DNA from: Alicyclobacillus suci
Lineage (GTDB): Bacteria > Bacillota > Bacilli > Alicyclobacillales > Alicyclobacillaceae
Assembly (NCBI RefSeq): GCF_017329615.1
Contig: NZ_JAFMTW010000019.1
Location: 1 to 61,988 of the forward strand
Reading direction: 5' to 3'
DNA length: 61,988 nucleotides
This document shows, piece after piece, positions 18,257-27,862 of the stretch. A model generated the notes under the pieces. That model saw only the letters and a list, made by a program, of their open reading frames with translations. It was not told the DNA's origin and ran no database searches. Both the position numbers and the translations under genes were made by a program. The first letter of the stretch is position 1, and each line of letters opens with the position of its first letter.

Positions 18257-19160
18257 CCAGGCTGCTCGGTTGCGCGCGCGTATGCAGCACGCACCGGGCG
18301 ATTCTCTCGACGCGCGGCTGCGAGAGAGCGTAGCAAAGGTAATTGCTGTGGGCAGTGGCAAAGGTGGGGTTGGCAAGTCCAACTTTTGCGTCAATTTTGG
18401 CATGGGTCTCGCGCGCGAAGGCGTTCGGGTGTTGATTATGGACACGGACGTTGGCTTCGCGAATATTGAGGTGCTGTTGAATGTTACGCCGTCACACAGT
18501 CTGTTAGACGCGTTGTCTGGCAGACGCCTAAGCGATATCGTCGAGCATTCTGTCTATGGGCTGTCCTTTATCTCCGGTGGAAATGGGCTGTTTGACAGTT
18601 CCACCTTATCCGTCGAGGACTACGGTAGTTTGCTTGCGCAGTTGCACGAGTTGAGTGTGCTATATGACATCGTGTTGCTCGATTGTGGCGCTGGTGTCAA
18701 TGAGGTCAGCCGTCAACTCATCTCGGCGAGTGACGAATTGATTCTCGTGACCACCCCGGAGCCGACTTCAATGACTGATGCCTACGCGTTTATGAAACTG
18801 TTGGTGCAACGAAGTGTTTTACCGCCCACTCGCGTGGTGGTCAATCGGGCCTCGTCGTTTGCGGCTGCAAAACGATCCGCCGAGACGCTGATGAGCGTGA
18901 CGACACGGTTTCTCGATGTCAATATCGAGGCGTTGGGTTATATTCTCGAGGATGCCGTGGTTAGTGAGGCGGTCATGCGACAGGTGCCAGTGGTGGCTCA
19001 CGCGGAAAAAAGTCGTGCGGCTTCCTGTTACTTGCAAGTTGCTACCAACTTTGTCCGACGTGATGTAGTGACACCGCGAGTCGGCGTATCCGGTTTTTTC
19101 GAACGGCTGTTGGGACTGAGAGCGCGTAAAGGTGGACGGGACAGTGGACACAGCGCCTAA
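18249..19160 (+). CDS. flhG: Flagellar number regulator FlhG (MinD/ParA-like ATPase)
   Basis: A 303-residue MinD-like ATPase. Its deviant Walker A is GSGKGGVGKSNF (about 32-43), followed by the switch strand IMDTDVGFAN and by VLLDCGAG. An N-terminal DQAARLRARM helix matches the segment that stimulates FlhF GTPase. FlhG controls flagellar number and C-ring assembly. GTG 18249 lies 5-6 nt after GGGAGGTGAG and overlaps the flhF stop by 8 nt. Confidence 0.93.
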   Translation: MNDQAARLRARMQHAPGDSLDARLRESVAKVIAVGSGKGGVGKSNFCVNFGMGLAREGVRVLIMDTDVGFANIEVLLNVTPSHSLLDALSGRRLSDIVEHSVYGLSFISGGNGLFDSSTLSVEDYGSLLAQLHELSVLYDIVLLDCGAGVNEVSRQLISASDELILVTTPEPTSMTDAYAFMKLLVQRSVLPPTRVVVNRASSFAAAKRSAETLMSVTTRFLDVNIEALGYILEDAVVSEAVMRQVPVVAHAEKSRAASCYLQVATNFVRRDVVTPRVGVSGFFERLLGLRARKGGRDSGHSA

Positions 19161-19761
19161 TACACATTCGTCTAGGCTGCGCGCGCTGGTGGTCGTCGGT
19201 ACGTCGACGGGTGGGCCGAAGGCGCTCACTGAACTGTTTCAGGCGCTTCCGGTGATGGCTGGCGTGGCCTGCTGTGTCGTGCAGCACATGCCTGCTGGCT
19301 TTACTGCGAACTTGGCGAAGCGGCTCAACGATAGTTCAAAGTGGCACGTGTCGGAGGCAAGAGATGCCGATGTGATTCAACCGGGTCACGTGTATATTGC
19401 ACCTGGCGGAATGCAAATGCGGGTGCAGGCAGGCAGACCGACGATTGGTTTGTCCATTCGGAAGGAAGAGCCAGTCGGTGGGCACCAGCCCTCTGTCGAT
19501 GTATTGTTTCACTCTGTGCTGGAATTGGTAGGCCATCTGCAACTGGTCGGTGTACTTTTGACGGGAATGGGGCGCGATGGCGCCGATGGTTTGCTGAAAC
19601 TAAAGGATTCGGGTGCGTTTACGGTAGCTGAGTCCGAGCGCACTGCGGTGATTTATGGCATGCCGAAAGCTGCGGTGGAGCGCGGTGCAGCAACGGAGGT
19701 TGTGCCGCTTTGGCAGATTCCGGACGTTCTCGCGACACACCTACGGCACGGATTAGATTAG
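19144..19761 (+). CDS. cheB: CheB methylesterase, catalytic domain only (no receiver domain)
   Basis: CheB removes methyl groups from chemoreceptor glutamates. This protein has only about 205 residues, equivalent to the C-terminal catalytic half of normal CheB (about 350). The catalytic triad is intact: S21 in GTSTGGP, H48 in VVQHMP, D145 in GMGRDGADG. The usual N-terminal receiver domain with its phospho-Asp is missing, and upstream sequence is flhG in another frame, so nothing was split off. GTG 19144 is 8 nt after AGGTGG (19130-19135); GTG 19132 is possible. Without a receiver it cannot be switched by CheA phosphorylation in the usual way. Confidence 0.9.
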   Translation: MDTAPNTHSSRLRALVVVGTSTGGPKALTELFQALPVMAGVACCVVQHMPAGFTANLAKRLNDSSKWHVSEARDADVIQPGHVYIAPGGMQMRVQAGRPTIGLSIRKEEPVGGHQPSVDVLFHSVLELVGHLQLVGVLLTGMGRDGADGLLKLKDSGAFTVAESERTAVIYGMPKAAVERGAATEVVPLWQIPDVLATHLRHGLD

Positions 19762-19779
19762 TTCCTGGAGGTCGATGAT

Positions 19780-21813
19780 TTGGACACGGCGGATTATCTT
19801 GACGCATTTCTAGCAGAGACAGATGAAAATTTAAATGTTTTAAGTGAACTGTGTCTCGTGCTGGAGCAACAGGGCGCAGACGATGACACGTTTGCGGCGA
19901 TGTTTCGCGCGGCGCACACGCTCAAGGGTATGAGTGCGACCATGGGATTTCAGAAAATGGCCGATTTGACGCACCATATGGAAGATGCGCTTGGGTATTT
20001 TCGCCAGCATCCAGAGCGTTTTGACAGTGCTATCGTCGATGTCCTGTTTCAGGCCATTGACGGATTGACAGAGCATGTCGAAGCGATTCGCAATGGTGCG
20101 GGCGAAGAGGGGATAGACCATCAGACGGTGCTGGACGCTTTGGCCCGTGCGCAAAATGAAGTCGCGGCGAGTGCGGTAGCGTCTGCCGCGGAAAATGCCT
20201 CATTTGCGCCAGAGATGATTGCCATGCTCGAGTCCCTGCAAGCTGAAGGGAACCAGGTGGCGGTCGTCCGCGTTGAACTGACTGCGGATTGTGTCATGAG
20301 AGGTGTGCGGATGGTGATGGTCATGCGGGCACTTGAACCGTTCGGCGAATGTCTCGCGACCAGTCCGGATGTTCCGGTACTCGAAGAGGGATCGTTCACT
20401 GGCGCCGCAGAATTGGCGGTCGTTTTGCACAATGGCACGTTCGACGCCCTGCGCGCAGCAGTGGCCGACATCGCGGAGGTTGCTCAGGTTGACATCGTAC
20501 AACTTTCCGACCTGAAAACCGCTGCACAAGCCACCACACCAACCCCGGTAGCGTCGGCTGCCAAACCAGTCGAGCAGGCTTCGTCTGAACAAGCGCCTGC
20601 TGCCTCTGCCTCTGCACCCGCACCTGCGTCCGGCGGCAAACAGGCTGCACCTCGCCATCGTGAACAGACGCTGCGCGTGCCGGTTAGTCGTATTGACGAG
20701 TTTATGAACGTCTTGAGCGAGTTGGTCATCGCGAGAACTCGGTTGGAGTTGTTGGCGAGGGCGAGTGAAAATCCTGAACTGCGCGAAGTCAGCGAACAGA
20801 TTGCTAGGTTGTCCGATTCGCTGCAGGATGGTGTCATGAGCATGCGGATGATGCCTGTCGAGTCGCTGTTCCAACGCTTCCCGCGGATGATGCGGGATTT
20901 GCAAAAGACGCTTGACCGCGAGTTCGACTTTGAGATGACGGGACTTGAGACCGAAATGGATCGGACGGTTATGGATGAGATGGGTGAGGCGTTGGTTCAC
21001 CTGTTGCGCAATGCCGCTGATCACGGCCTGGAGTCGCCTGCTGACCGCGAACAACGGGGGAAGCCGCGCAAGGGTGTCATTCGTTTGGCCGCGTATGCTT
21101 CTGGCGGCCACGTGTATTTGGAAGTGAGTGACGATGGTCGCGGGATCGATCGCGATAAAGTACTCGCTTCAGCTATCAAGAAGGGCATTGTCGATCCGGC
21201 CAAGGCCCCGGCGATGTCCGATGCGCAAGTCTACGACTTGCTGTTTGCCTCAGGTTTCAGTACAGCCGCAACGGTTTCGGATATTTCGGGTCGTGGCGTA
21301 GGGCTTGACGCAGTTCGCGGCAAAGTCGAGTCGTTGGGCGGCACTATCCGGATTGAATCGGTTCCTGGTCAAGGGAGTACATTTCTCATTGAATTGCCGC
21401 TGACGCTGACCATTCTGCAAGCGATGTTAGTCCGAGTCGGGGACGAGCTGTTTGCGTTGCCGACCAGTGGGATTGAAGAAGTTGCGCGCATTGCGCCGCA
21501 GGATGTCGAGTTCGTGCACGAACAGCCGGTCGTCAATTTTCGCGAAGGTGTCGTGCCAATGATTGATTTGGGCGCGTATTTCTTCTCGTCGAAGACGACG
21601 ACGGAAGACGTTTGGCAGACGGTCATTTGCCGAGAGGGGAAGCGTTATGTGGCGCTGGTGGTTGATGACGTGATCGACGAATTGGAAGTCGTCAACAAAC
21701 CTTTAGGCAAATATCTGGAAGGCGTCAAGGTGTTTTCCGGCGCGACCATTCTCGGAGATGGTCATGTCGCATTAATTGTCGATTTGCACCAAGTCTTTCA
21801 ATTGGGTGCCTAA
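19780..21813 (+). CDS. cheA: Chemotaxis histidine kinase CheA
   Basis: A complete five-domain CheA of 677 residues: P1 HPt with phospho-acceptor H46 (RAAHTLKGMSATMGF), P2 CheY-docking region (about 145-245), an Ala/Pro/Thr linker (about 250-290), P3 dimerisation, P4 ATP-binding (N box HLLRNAADHG at 407-416; DDGRGID near 451; GRGVGLDAV near 504) and a P5 CheW-like domain (about 540-675). It phosphorylates CheY; the CheB here has no site for it. TTG 19780 lies 7 nt after GGAGGT. Confidence 0.97.
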   Translation: MDTADYLDAFLAETDENLNVLSELCLVLEQQGADDDTFAAMFRAAHTLKGMSATMGFQKMADLTHHMEDALGYFRQHPERFDSAIVDVLFQAIDGLTEHVEAIRNGAGEEGIDHQTVLDALARAQNEVAASAVASAAENASFAPEMIAMLESLQAEGNQVAVVRVELTADCVMRGVRMVMVMRALEPFGECLATSPDVPVLEEGSFTGAAELAVVLHNGTFDALRAAVADIAEVAQVDIVQLSDLKTAAQATTPTPVASAAKPVEQASSEQAPAASASAPAPASGGKQAAPRHREQTLRVPVSRIDEFMNVLSELVIARTRLELLARASENPELREVSEQIARLSDSLQDGVMSMRMMPVESLFQRFPRMMRDLQKTLDREFDFEMTGLETEMDRTVMDEMGEALVHLLRNAADHGLESPADREQRGKPRKGVIRLAAYASGGHVYLEVSDDGRGIDRDKVLASAIKKGIVDPAKAPAMSDAQVYDLLFASGFSTAATVSDISGRGVGLDAVRGKVESLGGTIRIESVPGQGSTFLIELPLTLTILQAMLVRVGDELFALPTSGIEEVARIAPQDVEFVHEQPVVNFREGVVPMIDLGAYFFSSKTTTEDVWQTVICREGKRYVALVVDDVIDELEVVNKPLGKYLEGVKVFSGATILGDGHVALIVDLHQVFQLGA

Positions 21814-21829
21814 AAAGGAGTTGGGATAA

Positions 21830-22303
21830 ATGGCCGAATTACAGTGTGTGACGATGAGAATTGGCGATGAGTTGTATGGTGCGAGAGTGGAGCAAGTGAT
21901 GTCTGTCGAGCGCATGCTCGATATTTCGCCAGTGCCTCGTACGCTGAGTTACATAAAGGGCGTGGCGAATTTGCGAGGAACCGTCACGCCGGTGATTGAC
22001 CTTCGGGAACGCGTTGGCCTGCGAGGTCAGAGTGAAGTAGGGGATGACGCTCGTCGCATTGTCGTCGTCGAGGTCGACGAGATGACGGTCGGGTTGATTG
22101 TCGATGCGGTTGAGGATGTGGTCTCGATCGACGAGGCGGCCGTTGAACCGGCACCTGCGGTTGTGGGTGGACTACAGGCGGTTTATTTGGATGGCGTGGC
22201 CCGCGTTGGCGAACGGCTGATGGTGGTTCTCAACTTGGAACGTATCCTTTCTGACGTCGAGGTGGCGCAACTTCACGAGGTAGAAAAGCAGGTTCGCGGA
22301 TGA
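21830..22303 (+). CDS. cheW: Chemotaxis coupling protein CheW
   Basis: A single CheW-like SH3-pair domain of 157 residues that links chemoreceptors to CheA. Family motifs include ARVEQVMSVERM, the loop YIKGVANLRGTVTPVIDLRER (about 44-64) and RLMVVLNLERIL near the end. AAAAGGAG precedes the start. The stop overlaps cheC by 4 nt (ATGA). Confidence 0.96.
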   Translation: MAELQCVTMRIGDELYGARVEQVMSVERMLDISPVPRTLSYIKGVANLRGTVTPVIDLRERVGLRGQSEVGDDARRIVVVEVDEMTVGLIVDAVEDVVSIDEAAVEPAPAVVGGLQAVYLDGVARVGERLMVVLNLERILSDVEVAQLHEVEKQVRG

Positions 22304-22920
22304 GTGGCCTAAAACTGGATGAGGTAACGGCGGACGCCCTGTGTGAGTTCGGCAACATCGGGGCGGGGCACGCCGCGACAGCGTTGTCGGTACTGTTACA
22401 AGGCCGCATTACGATGTCTGTTACCGCTGCTCGGGTGTGCCCTTTTGCCGACATCGTGGATGTCGTGGGCGGACCCGAAGCCATTGTGGCGGCGGTATTC
22501 ATCCGGATTGATGGCCAGATTTCCGGCAATATGTTTGTCTTGTTCACGCTGGATACGGCTGACCGCCTGTTAGATCAGTTATTGCCGGTACAGGCGCCGA
22601 GGGAGGACTACTCCGACCTCGATTTGTCGGCGATAGCTGAAGTAGGAAACATTCTGACGGGCGCCTACGTGACGGCCATTAGTGACCTGTGTAACATTCA
22701 GTTGAACCAATCGGTGCCGTCCGTGGCCATTGACATGGCTGCTGCGGTGCTCGACGTGGGTCTGATGTTGACGGGGTACGAGGACAACGAGGCGATATTG
22801 ATTAGTTCGACGTTGGCGCAGGGACAGTCTGCGATTCACGGCCACTTTTTCTTGTTGCCGGATGCGGAAGGCATGCAGACGCTCCTTCGAGTGCTACGAA
22901 GGGCGGCTTTGCATGAGTGA
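22300..22920 (+). CDS. cheC: CheY-P phosphatase CheC
   Basis: CheC (206 residues) dephosphorylates CheY-P and binds CheD for adaptation. Both phosphatase helices are present with Glu and Asn intact: CEFGNIGAGHAATALS (about 14-29) and AIAEVGNILTGAYVTAISDL (about 111-130). Starts inside the cheW stop and overlaps cheD by 8 nt. It lacks the FliM-type N-terminal peptide and SpoA domain that distinguish FliY. Confidence 0.95.
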   Translation: MSGLKLDEVTADALCEFGNIGAGHAATALSVLLQGRITMSVTAARVCPFADIVDVVGGPEAIVAAVFIRIDGQISGNMFVLFTLDTADRLLDQLLPVQAPREDYSDLDLSAIAEVGNILTGAYVTAISDLCNIQLNQSVPSVAIDMAAAVLDVGLMLTGYEDNEAILISSTLAQGQSAIHGHFFLLPDAEGMQTLLRVLRRAALHE

Positions 22921-23401
22921 AGTGGAGCAACAACTTCGAATTGGTATCGCGGAAGGCGCGGTCCTGTATGGCCCCGGGCAGATTGTGACTGCTGGCCTGG
23001 GGTCTTGTGTCGGGTTGGTCTTGTACGACGACAGACGAGACGTGGCTGGAATGGTTCACATCATGTTGCCGACTGCGCCGAAACCGAATCCTATACATCC
23101 GCAAAAATACGCAGACACTGCCATTCCTTGGTTGTTTGACGAATTGGTGCGCATTGGTGCACAGCGCCCGCATATCAAGGCGAAATTGGCTGGAGGCGCG
23201 CAGATGTTTCGCAACCTGCAGACAGAGGCACTGCGAATTGGGGACCGGAATTTGCAGGCGGCAACGGAATTGCTACATGAATTACATATTCCGGTGGTTG
23301 CACAAGATGTCGGTGGTCACTATGGTAGAACTGTTCGCTTCGAATTGCCGTCGCGCGTGTTTTTTATCCGCACGGCGAAGGGTGAACAGCGTCAAATTTG
23401 A
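22913..23401 (+). CDS. cheD: Chemoreceptor glutamine deamidase CheD
   Basis: CheD deamidates receptor glutamines and is controlled by CheC. The 162-residue product keeps the catalytic triad expected of the family: T26, C32 (GLGSCVG) and H49 (GMVHIML), plus KLAGGAQMF and a DVGGHYGR segment. ATG 22913 overlaps the cheC stop; the open frame upstream is cheC sequence. The next gene starts 20 bp on, leaving no room for the sigD found here in B. subtilis. Confidence 0.95.
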   Translation: MSEVEQQLRIGIAEGAVLYGPGQIVTAGLGSCVGLVLYDDRRDVAGMVHIMLPTAPKPNPIHPQKYADTAIPWLFDELVRIGAQRPHIKAKLAGGAQMFRNLQTEALRIGDRNLQAATELLHELHIPVVAQDVGGHYGRTVRFELPSRVFFIRTAKGEQRQI

Positions 23402-23421
23402 TGGATAGGTGAGACGAATTC

Positions 23422-24054
23422 ATGACCACAGCGATTCTTGCCATCGTGTGCATTGTTCTAATTTTTGTATTGTACATCGTTTCTGGCGGCTGGAAGAAGT
23501 ACGGCGGTTTTCTTGGCGTTTTCAAGTGGCTGTGCGCTGGCGCGCAACTGGGGCCGGTGCAGAATGCAAAACCGATGGCGCGCGTGTCGTCGCCAGTAGA
23601 CCCAGCGACGGATGAAGCGATTCGAGTGCTCAAAGACATGTATCAAGAGTTTGATGAGCGAACCAGGGCGATTGAGGCTCGTCTGGACAAGCTGGAGGCG
23701 TCGCAGCAGTCGCTTGAGCGGTTGCTTAAACCCTTTCTGTCCATGACGTCGCCAGCGCGGCCGATCGCCCAAGAACCCGTTCAGTCGACAGCCGATGATG
23801 TAGGCGTCAAAGATGATGGCGCCGTGTCGTCAAAGGCGTCACAAACGATTGCACAAGCGGATGTTCGAGAAACGCCCACGCCGGTTGGCGATGGGGTGCG
23901 CGACGACTTATACTATGTCATTTTGGACATGCTCGAGGCCGGTCGTTCAGAAGCGGAGATCGCGTCAGAGCTGAATGTGCAGCCTGAAGCCGTGGATTAC
24001 GTTCGAGAGATTATGTCGATCCCGGTTCAAAATCGACCATCTGCAGATTTGTGA
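23422..24054 (+). CDS. SwrB-position membrane-anchored coiled-coil protein
   Basis: A 210-residue protein with an N-terminal transmembrane helix (about 4-22), a short basic patch, a coiled coil (about 65-100, Leu/Glu-rich), a low-complexity linker and a C-terminal helix-turn-helix-like segment ([20 protein letters not shown], then [14 protein letters not shown]). This matches the layout of B. subtilis YlxL/SwrB, the last gene of the fla/che operon, which promotes FliM/FliY C-ring maturation and export activation. Sequence similarity is too low to name it firmly, and a SwrB-like role is inferred from position and architecture. It is the last gene before the rpsB promoter, with no evident terminator after it. 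Confidence 0.7.
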   Translation: MTTAILAIVCIVLIFVLYIVSGGWKKYGGFLGVFKWLCAGAQLGPVQNAKPMARVSSPVDPATDEAIRVLKDMYQEFDERTRAIEARLDKLEASQQSLERLLKPFLSMTSPARPIAQEPVQSTADDVGVKDDGAVSSKASQTIAQADVRETPTPVGDGVRDDLYYVILDMLEAGRSEAEIASELNVQPEAVDYVREIMSIPVQNRPSADL

Positions 24055-24064
24055 TGGAGATTTG

Positions 24065-24093
24065 TTGCCTGTTGTAACAGCTTATGCTATATT
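24065..24093 (+). promoter_or_regulatory. Candidate sigma-A promoter for rpsB
   Basis: TTGCCT (24065-24070), 17-nt spacer, TATATT (24088-24093). The spacer contains the short palindrome CTGTT-GT-AACAG (24069-24080). Initiation would be near 24100, giving a leader of about 120 nt before rpsB. Confidence 0.65.
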
Positions 24094-24220
24094 AGTGTGC
24101 GGTGTAATGGCCCACAAACGTGGAGTTCACACGAGTAATGACGATTCGCCTGGTGCTTGGGATACCAAGTTGGTGAATGGAATGAGTTGCTCGGAGGCCA
24201 AACTTAAAGGAGGAAACATT

Positions 24221-24934
24221 GTGGCAATTATCTCGATGAAGCAATTGCTGGAAGCCGGTGTTCATTTTGGACACCAGACGCGTCGCTGGAACCCAAAGAT
24301 GGCGCGGTACATCTTTACGGAGCGCAACGGTATCTACATTATTGACCTGCAGAAGACGGTTCGCAAGGTTGAGGAAGCATACAACTTTGTTCGCGAATTG
24401 GCAGCGTCTGGTGAATCGATTCTCTTCGTCGGTACGAAGAAACAGGCTCAGGAAGCTGTTCGCGAAGAAGCGGAACGTTCCGGGATGTTTTACGTGAATC
24501 AACGTTGGTTGGGCGGTACGCTCACGAACTTCAATACGATTCAAAAGCGGATTCGCCGCTTGCAACAGTTGGAGCGTATGCAGGAAGACGGCACGTTTGA
24601 CGTCCTTCCAAAGAAAGAAGTTATTCTGCTCAAAAAAGAAATGGAACGACTGGAGAAGTTCCTTGGCGGCATTAAGGGTATGACCAAGATGCCAGGCGCG
24701 ATGTTCATCATCGACCCGCGCAAGGAACGGATTGCGGTTGCCGAAGCGCACAAGCTCGGTATTCCTATCGTTGCAATTGTCGATACCAACTGTGACCCAG
24801 ACGAAATCGATTATGTGATTCCTGGCAACGACGACGCGATTCGCGCTGTGCGGTTGCTGACAGGGAAAATGGCCGACGCCGTTCTCGAGGGTGCGCAGGG
24901 TCAAAGCGAAAGTGAAGAAGAAACCACTGCGTAA
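24221..24934 (+). CDS. rpsB: 30S ribosomal protein S2
   Basis: S2 (237 residues) is a late-binding protein of the small subunit needed for S1/mRNA docking. The N-terminus [20 protein letters not shown] is essentially the Bacillus sequence, and [14 protein letters not shown] and [14 protein letters not shown] follow. GTG 24221 is chosen: it lies after AAAGGAGG (24207-24214), and the open frame upstream lacks family similarity. It has its own promoter and a terminator after it. Confidence 0.98.
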   Translation: MAIISMKQLLEAGVHFGHQTRRWNPKMARYIFTERNGIYIIDLQKTVRKVEEAYNFVRELAASGESILFVGTKKQAQEAVREEAERSGMFYVNQRWLGGTLTNFNTIQKRIRRLQQLERMQEDGTFDVLPKKEVILLKKEMERLEKFLGGIKGMTKMPGAMFIIDPRKERIAVAEAHKLGIPIVAIVDTNCDPDEIDYVIPGNDDAIRAVRLLTGKMADAVLEGAQGQSESEEETTA

Positions 24935-24947
24935 ATTGTGATGGGGA

Positions 24948-24982
24948 GGTGGCGGGTGCGTGAAGCTCTCGTCACCTTTTTT
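24948..24982 (+). terminator. Intrinsic terminator after rpsB
   Basis: Stem GGTGGCGGG (24948-24956) with CTCGTCACC (24968-24976), nine pairs including two G-U, followed by TTTTTT. It lies between rpsB and tsf, so tsf needs either read-through or a promoter in the 60 bp that follow. I see no convincing promoter there. Confidence 0.8.
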
Positions 24983-25043
24983 GTGTAAATTGCGTTTCCC
25001 ATTCGACGATTTGGATGCGACTACATAAGGAGGATGTGTGCAA

Positions 25044-25697
25044 ATGGCAGAAATTACGGCAGCAATGGTGAAGGAACTCCGCGAGAAGACGGGCGCTGGC
25101 ATGATGGATTGCAAAAAAGCGTTGACCGAGGCGGAGGGTGACATCGAGCGCGCAACAGAAGTCCTTCGTGAACGCGGTCTCGCGTCTGCGGCGAAAAAGG
25201 CTGGTCGCGTTGCGGCAGAAGGTTTGGTGGAAGCCTATATCCACGCAGGTGGACGCATTGGCGTTCTCGTCGAAGTCAACTGTGAGACGGACTTCGTTGC
25301 AAAGAATGAAGATTTTCGCGCGTTCGTGAAGGACGTCGCGATGCACATTGCCGCTGCGAGCCCGCAATATGTTCGCCGCGAAGACGTTCCTTCGGACGTG
25401 GTGGAAAAAGAACGCGAAATTCTGCGTGCGCAAACCTTGAACGAAGGCAAGCCAGAACACATTGTCGATAAGATCGTCGAAGGCCGCATCGACAAGTTCT
25501 TCAAGGATATCTGTTTGTTGGAGCAGGAATTTGTCAAAGATCCGGATAAGACGGTTGAGACGTTACTGCGCGAAAAAATTGCGACCATCGGAGAAAACAT
25601 TTCGATTCGCCGTTTCGCACGCTACGTGGTTGGTGAAGGAATTGAAAAGGCCGAAAACAATTTTGTTGACGAAGTGATGGCGCAAGTTCGCGGTTAA
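25044..25697 (+). CDS. tsf: Translation elongation factor Ts
   Basis: EF-Ts (217 residues) is the nucleotide exchange factor for EF-Tu. The N-terminal UBA-like domain has the signature [19 protein letters not shown] (about 10-28), and the core contains [15 protein letters not shown] (about 78-92). The length is that of the short Bacilli/Thermus-like type, shorter than B. subtilis (about 290), with a single core subdomain followed by a C-terminal helical part. ATG 25044 lies 9 nt after AAGGAGGA; GTG 25038 is too close to it. Confidence 0.96.
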   Translation: MAEITAAMVKELREKTGAGMMDCKKALTEAEGDIERATEVLRERGLASAAKKAGRVAAEGLVEAYIHAGGRIGVLVEVNCETDFVAKNEDFRAFVKDVAMHIAAASPQYVRREDVPSDVVEKEREILRAQTLNEGKPEHIVDKIVEGRIDKFFKDICLLEQEFVKDPDKTVETLLREKIATIGENISIRRFARYVVGEGIEKAENNFVDEVMAQVRG

Positions 25698-25707
25698 TAC
25701 GAATGGC

Positions 25708-25731
25708 GAGGGAACACACTTGTGTTCCCTC
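25708..25731 (+). terminator. Strong hairpin after tsf without U-tract
   Basis: GAGGGAACAC-ACTT-GTGTTCCCTC, ten perfect pairs, 10 nt after the tsf stop. The following bases are CTCTAGCG, so termination would be weak. It may act as an attenuator or 3'-end stabiliser between tsf and pyrH. Confidence 0.6.
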
Positions 25732-25737
25732 CTCTAG

Positions 25738-27058
<1,321 letters not shown>

Positions 27059-27090
27059 CGGAATCATGTCGACTGAGGAGGATGCGAGAC

Positions 27091-27855
27091 TTGTTCAAAG
27101 GTTGGGGACGTGGACAACGAGCCAGTGCAACGACAGTCGAGCATCCACCGCTCAAGATCAAGCCTCGTCACGTTGGCATTATCATGGACGGCAATGGACG
27201 GTGGGCTCGCAAGCGCGGCCTGCCGAGAATGGCCGGACATCGAGCGGGAATGATTGCGATGCGCGAGGTCATTCGTGCATGTGACGATTTTGGGATTGAG
27301 TGTGTTACGTTATATGCTTTCTCTACTGAAAACTGGAAACGGCCGATGCCTGAAGTCGAGTATTTGATGCATTTGCCTGAGCAATTTTTCCGCTCGGAAA
27401 TCGACGAACTGGTGAGCCGCGGTGTGCGTGTTCGGTTTATGGGAGATACGTCTGCCCTCCCTCCTTACACGCAGGAGACGGTGCGCAATTCGTTGGAACG
27501 AACGGCTGAAAATACAGGGATGACGGTGAACTTTGCCCTGAATTACGGTGGGCGTGCCGAACTGATGTCCGCGATGTCTCGGTTCGCTGAAGCGGTGGCG
27601 AAAGGCGACCTTGGCGTGGAAGATTTGACGGAGGAGCGATTCGAGTCGTATTTGGACACGGCTGGGTTGCCCCCATTAGACCTCGTCATCCGCACGAGTG
27701 GTGAGATTCGCTTGAGTAATTTCTTGATTTGGCAAGCGGCTTACGCTGAGTTGTGGTTTACAGACGTGCTATGGCCGGATTTTCGGAAGGACGATTTATA
27801 TCAAGCAATCCTCGATTTCGGTGGGCGCAAACGTCGATATGGAGATGTAGAGTAG
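27091..27855 (+). CDS. uppS: Undecaprenyl diphosphate synthase UppS
   Basis: UppS condenses isopentenyl units into the C55 carrier lipid for peptidoglycan and teichoic acid synthesis. The 254-residue protein has the cis-prenyltransferase signature IMDGNGRWARKRG with catalytic D33, then AFSTENWKRP, NFALNYGGRAE and RTSGEIRLSNFLIWQ. TTG 27091 lies 9 nt after GAGGAGG (27075-27081); ATG 27082 directly abuts that SD and is less likely. cdsA follows after 7 nt. Confidence 0.95.
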   Translation: MFKGWGRGQRASATTVEHPPLKIKPRHVGIIMDGNGRWARKRGLPRMAGHRAGMIAMREVIRACDDFGIECVTLYAFSTENWKRPMPEVEYLMHLPEQFFRSEIDELVSRGVRVRFMGDTSALPPYTQETVRNSLERTAENTGMTVNFALNYGGRAELMSAMSRFAEAVAKGDLGVEDLTEERFESYLDTAGLPPLDLVIRTSGEIRLSNFLIWQAAYAELWFTDVLWPDFRKDDLYQAILDFGGRKRRYGDVE

Positions 27856-27862
27856 GTGTCGC

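Noticed and set aside
19132..19143. The possibility that the CheB receiver was split off by a frameshift
   Set aside because: Upstream sequence is conserved flhG to its stop; no receiver motifs are found in any frame there.
24092..25144. A 350-codon open frame on the minus strand across rpsB and the start of tsf
   Set aside because: Antisense to two highly conserved genes, with no recognisable domains; a composition artefact.
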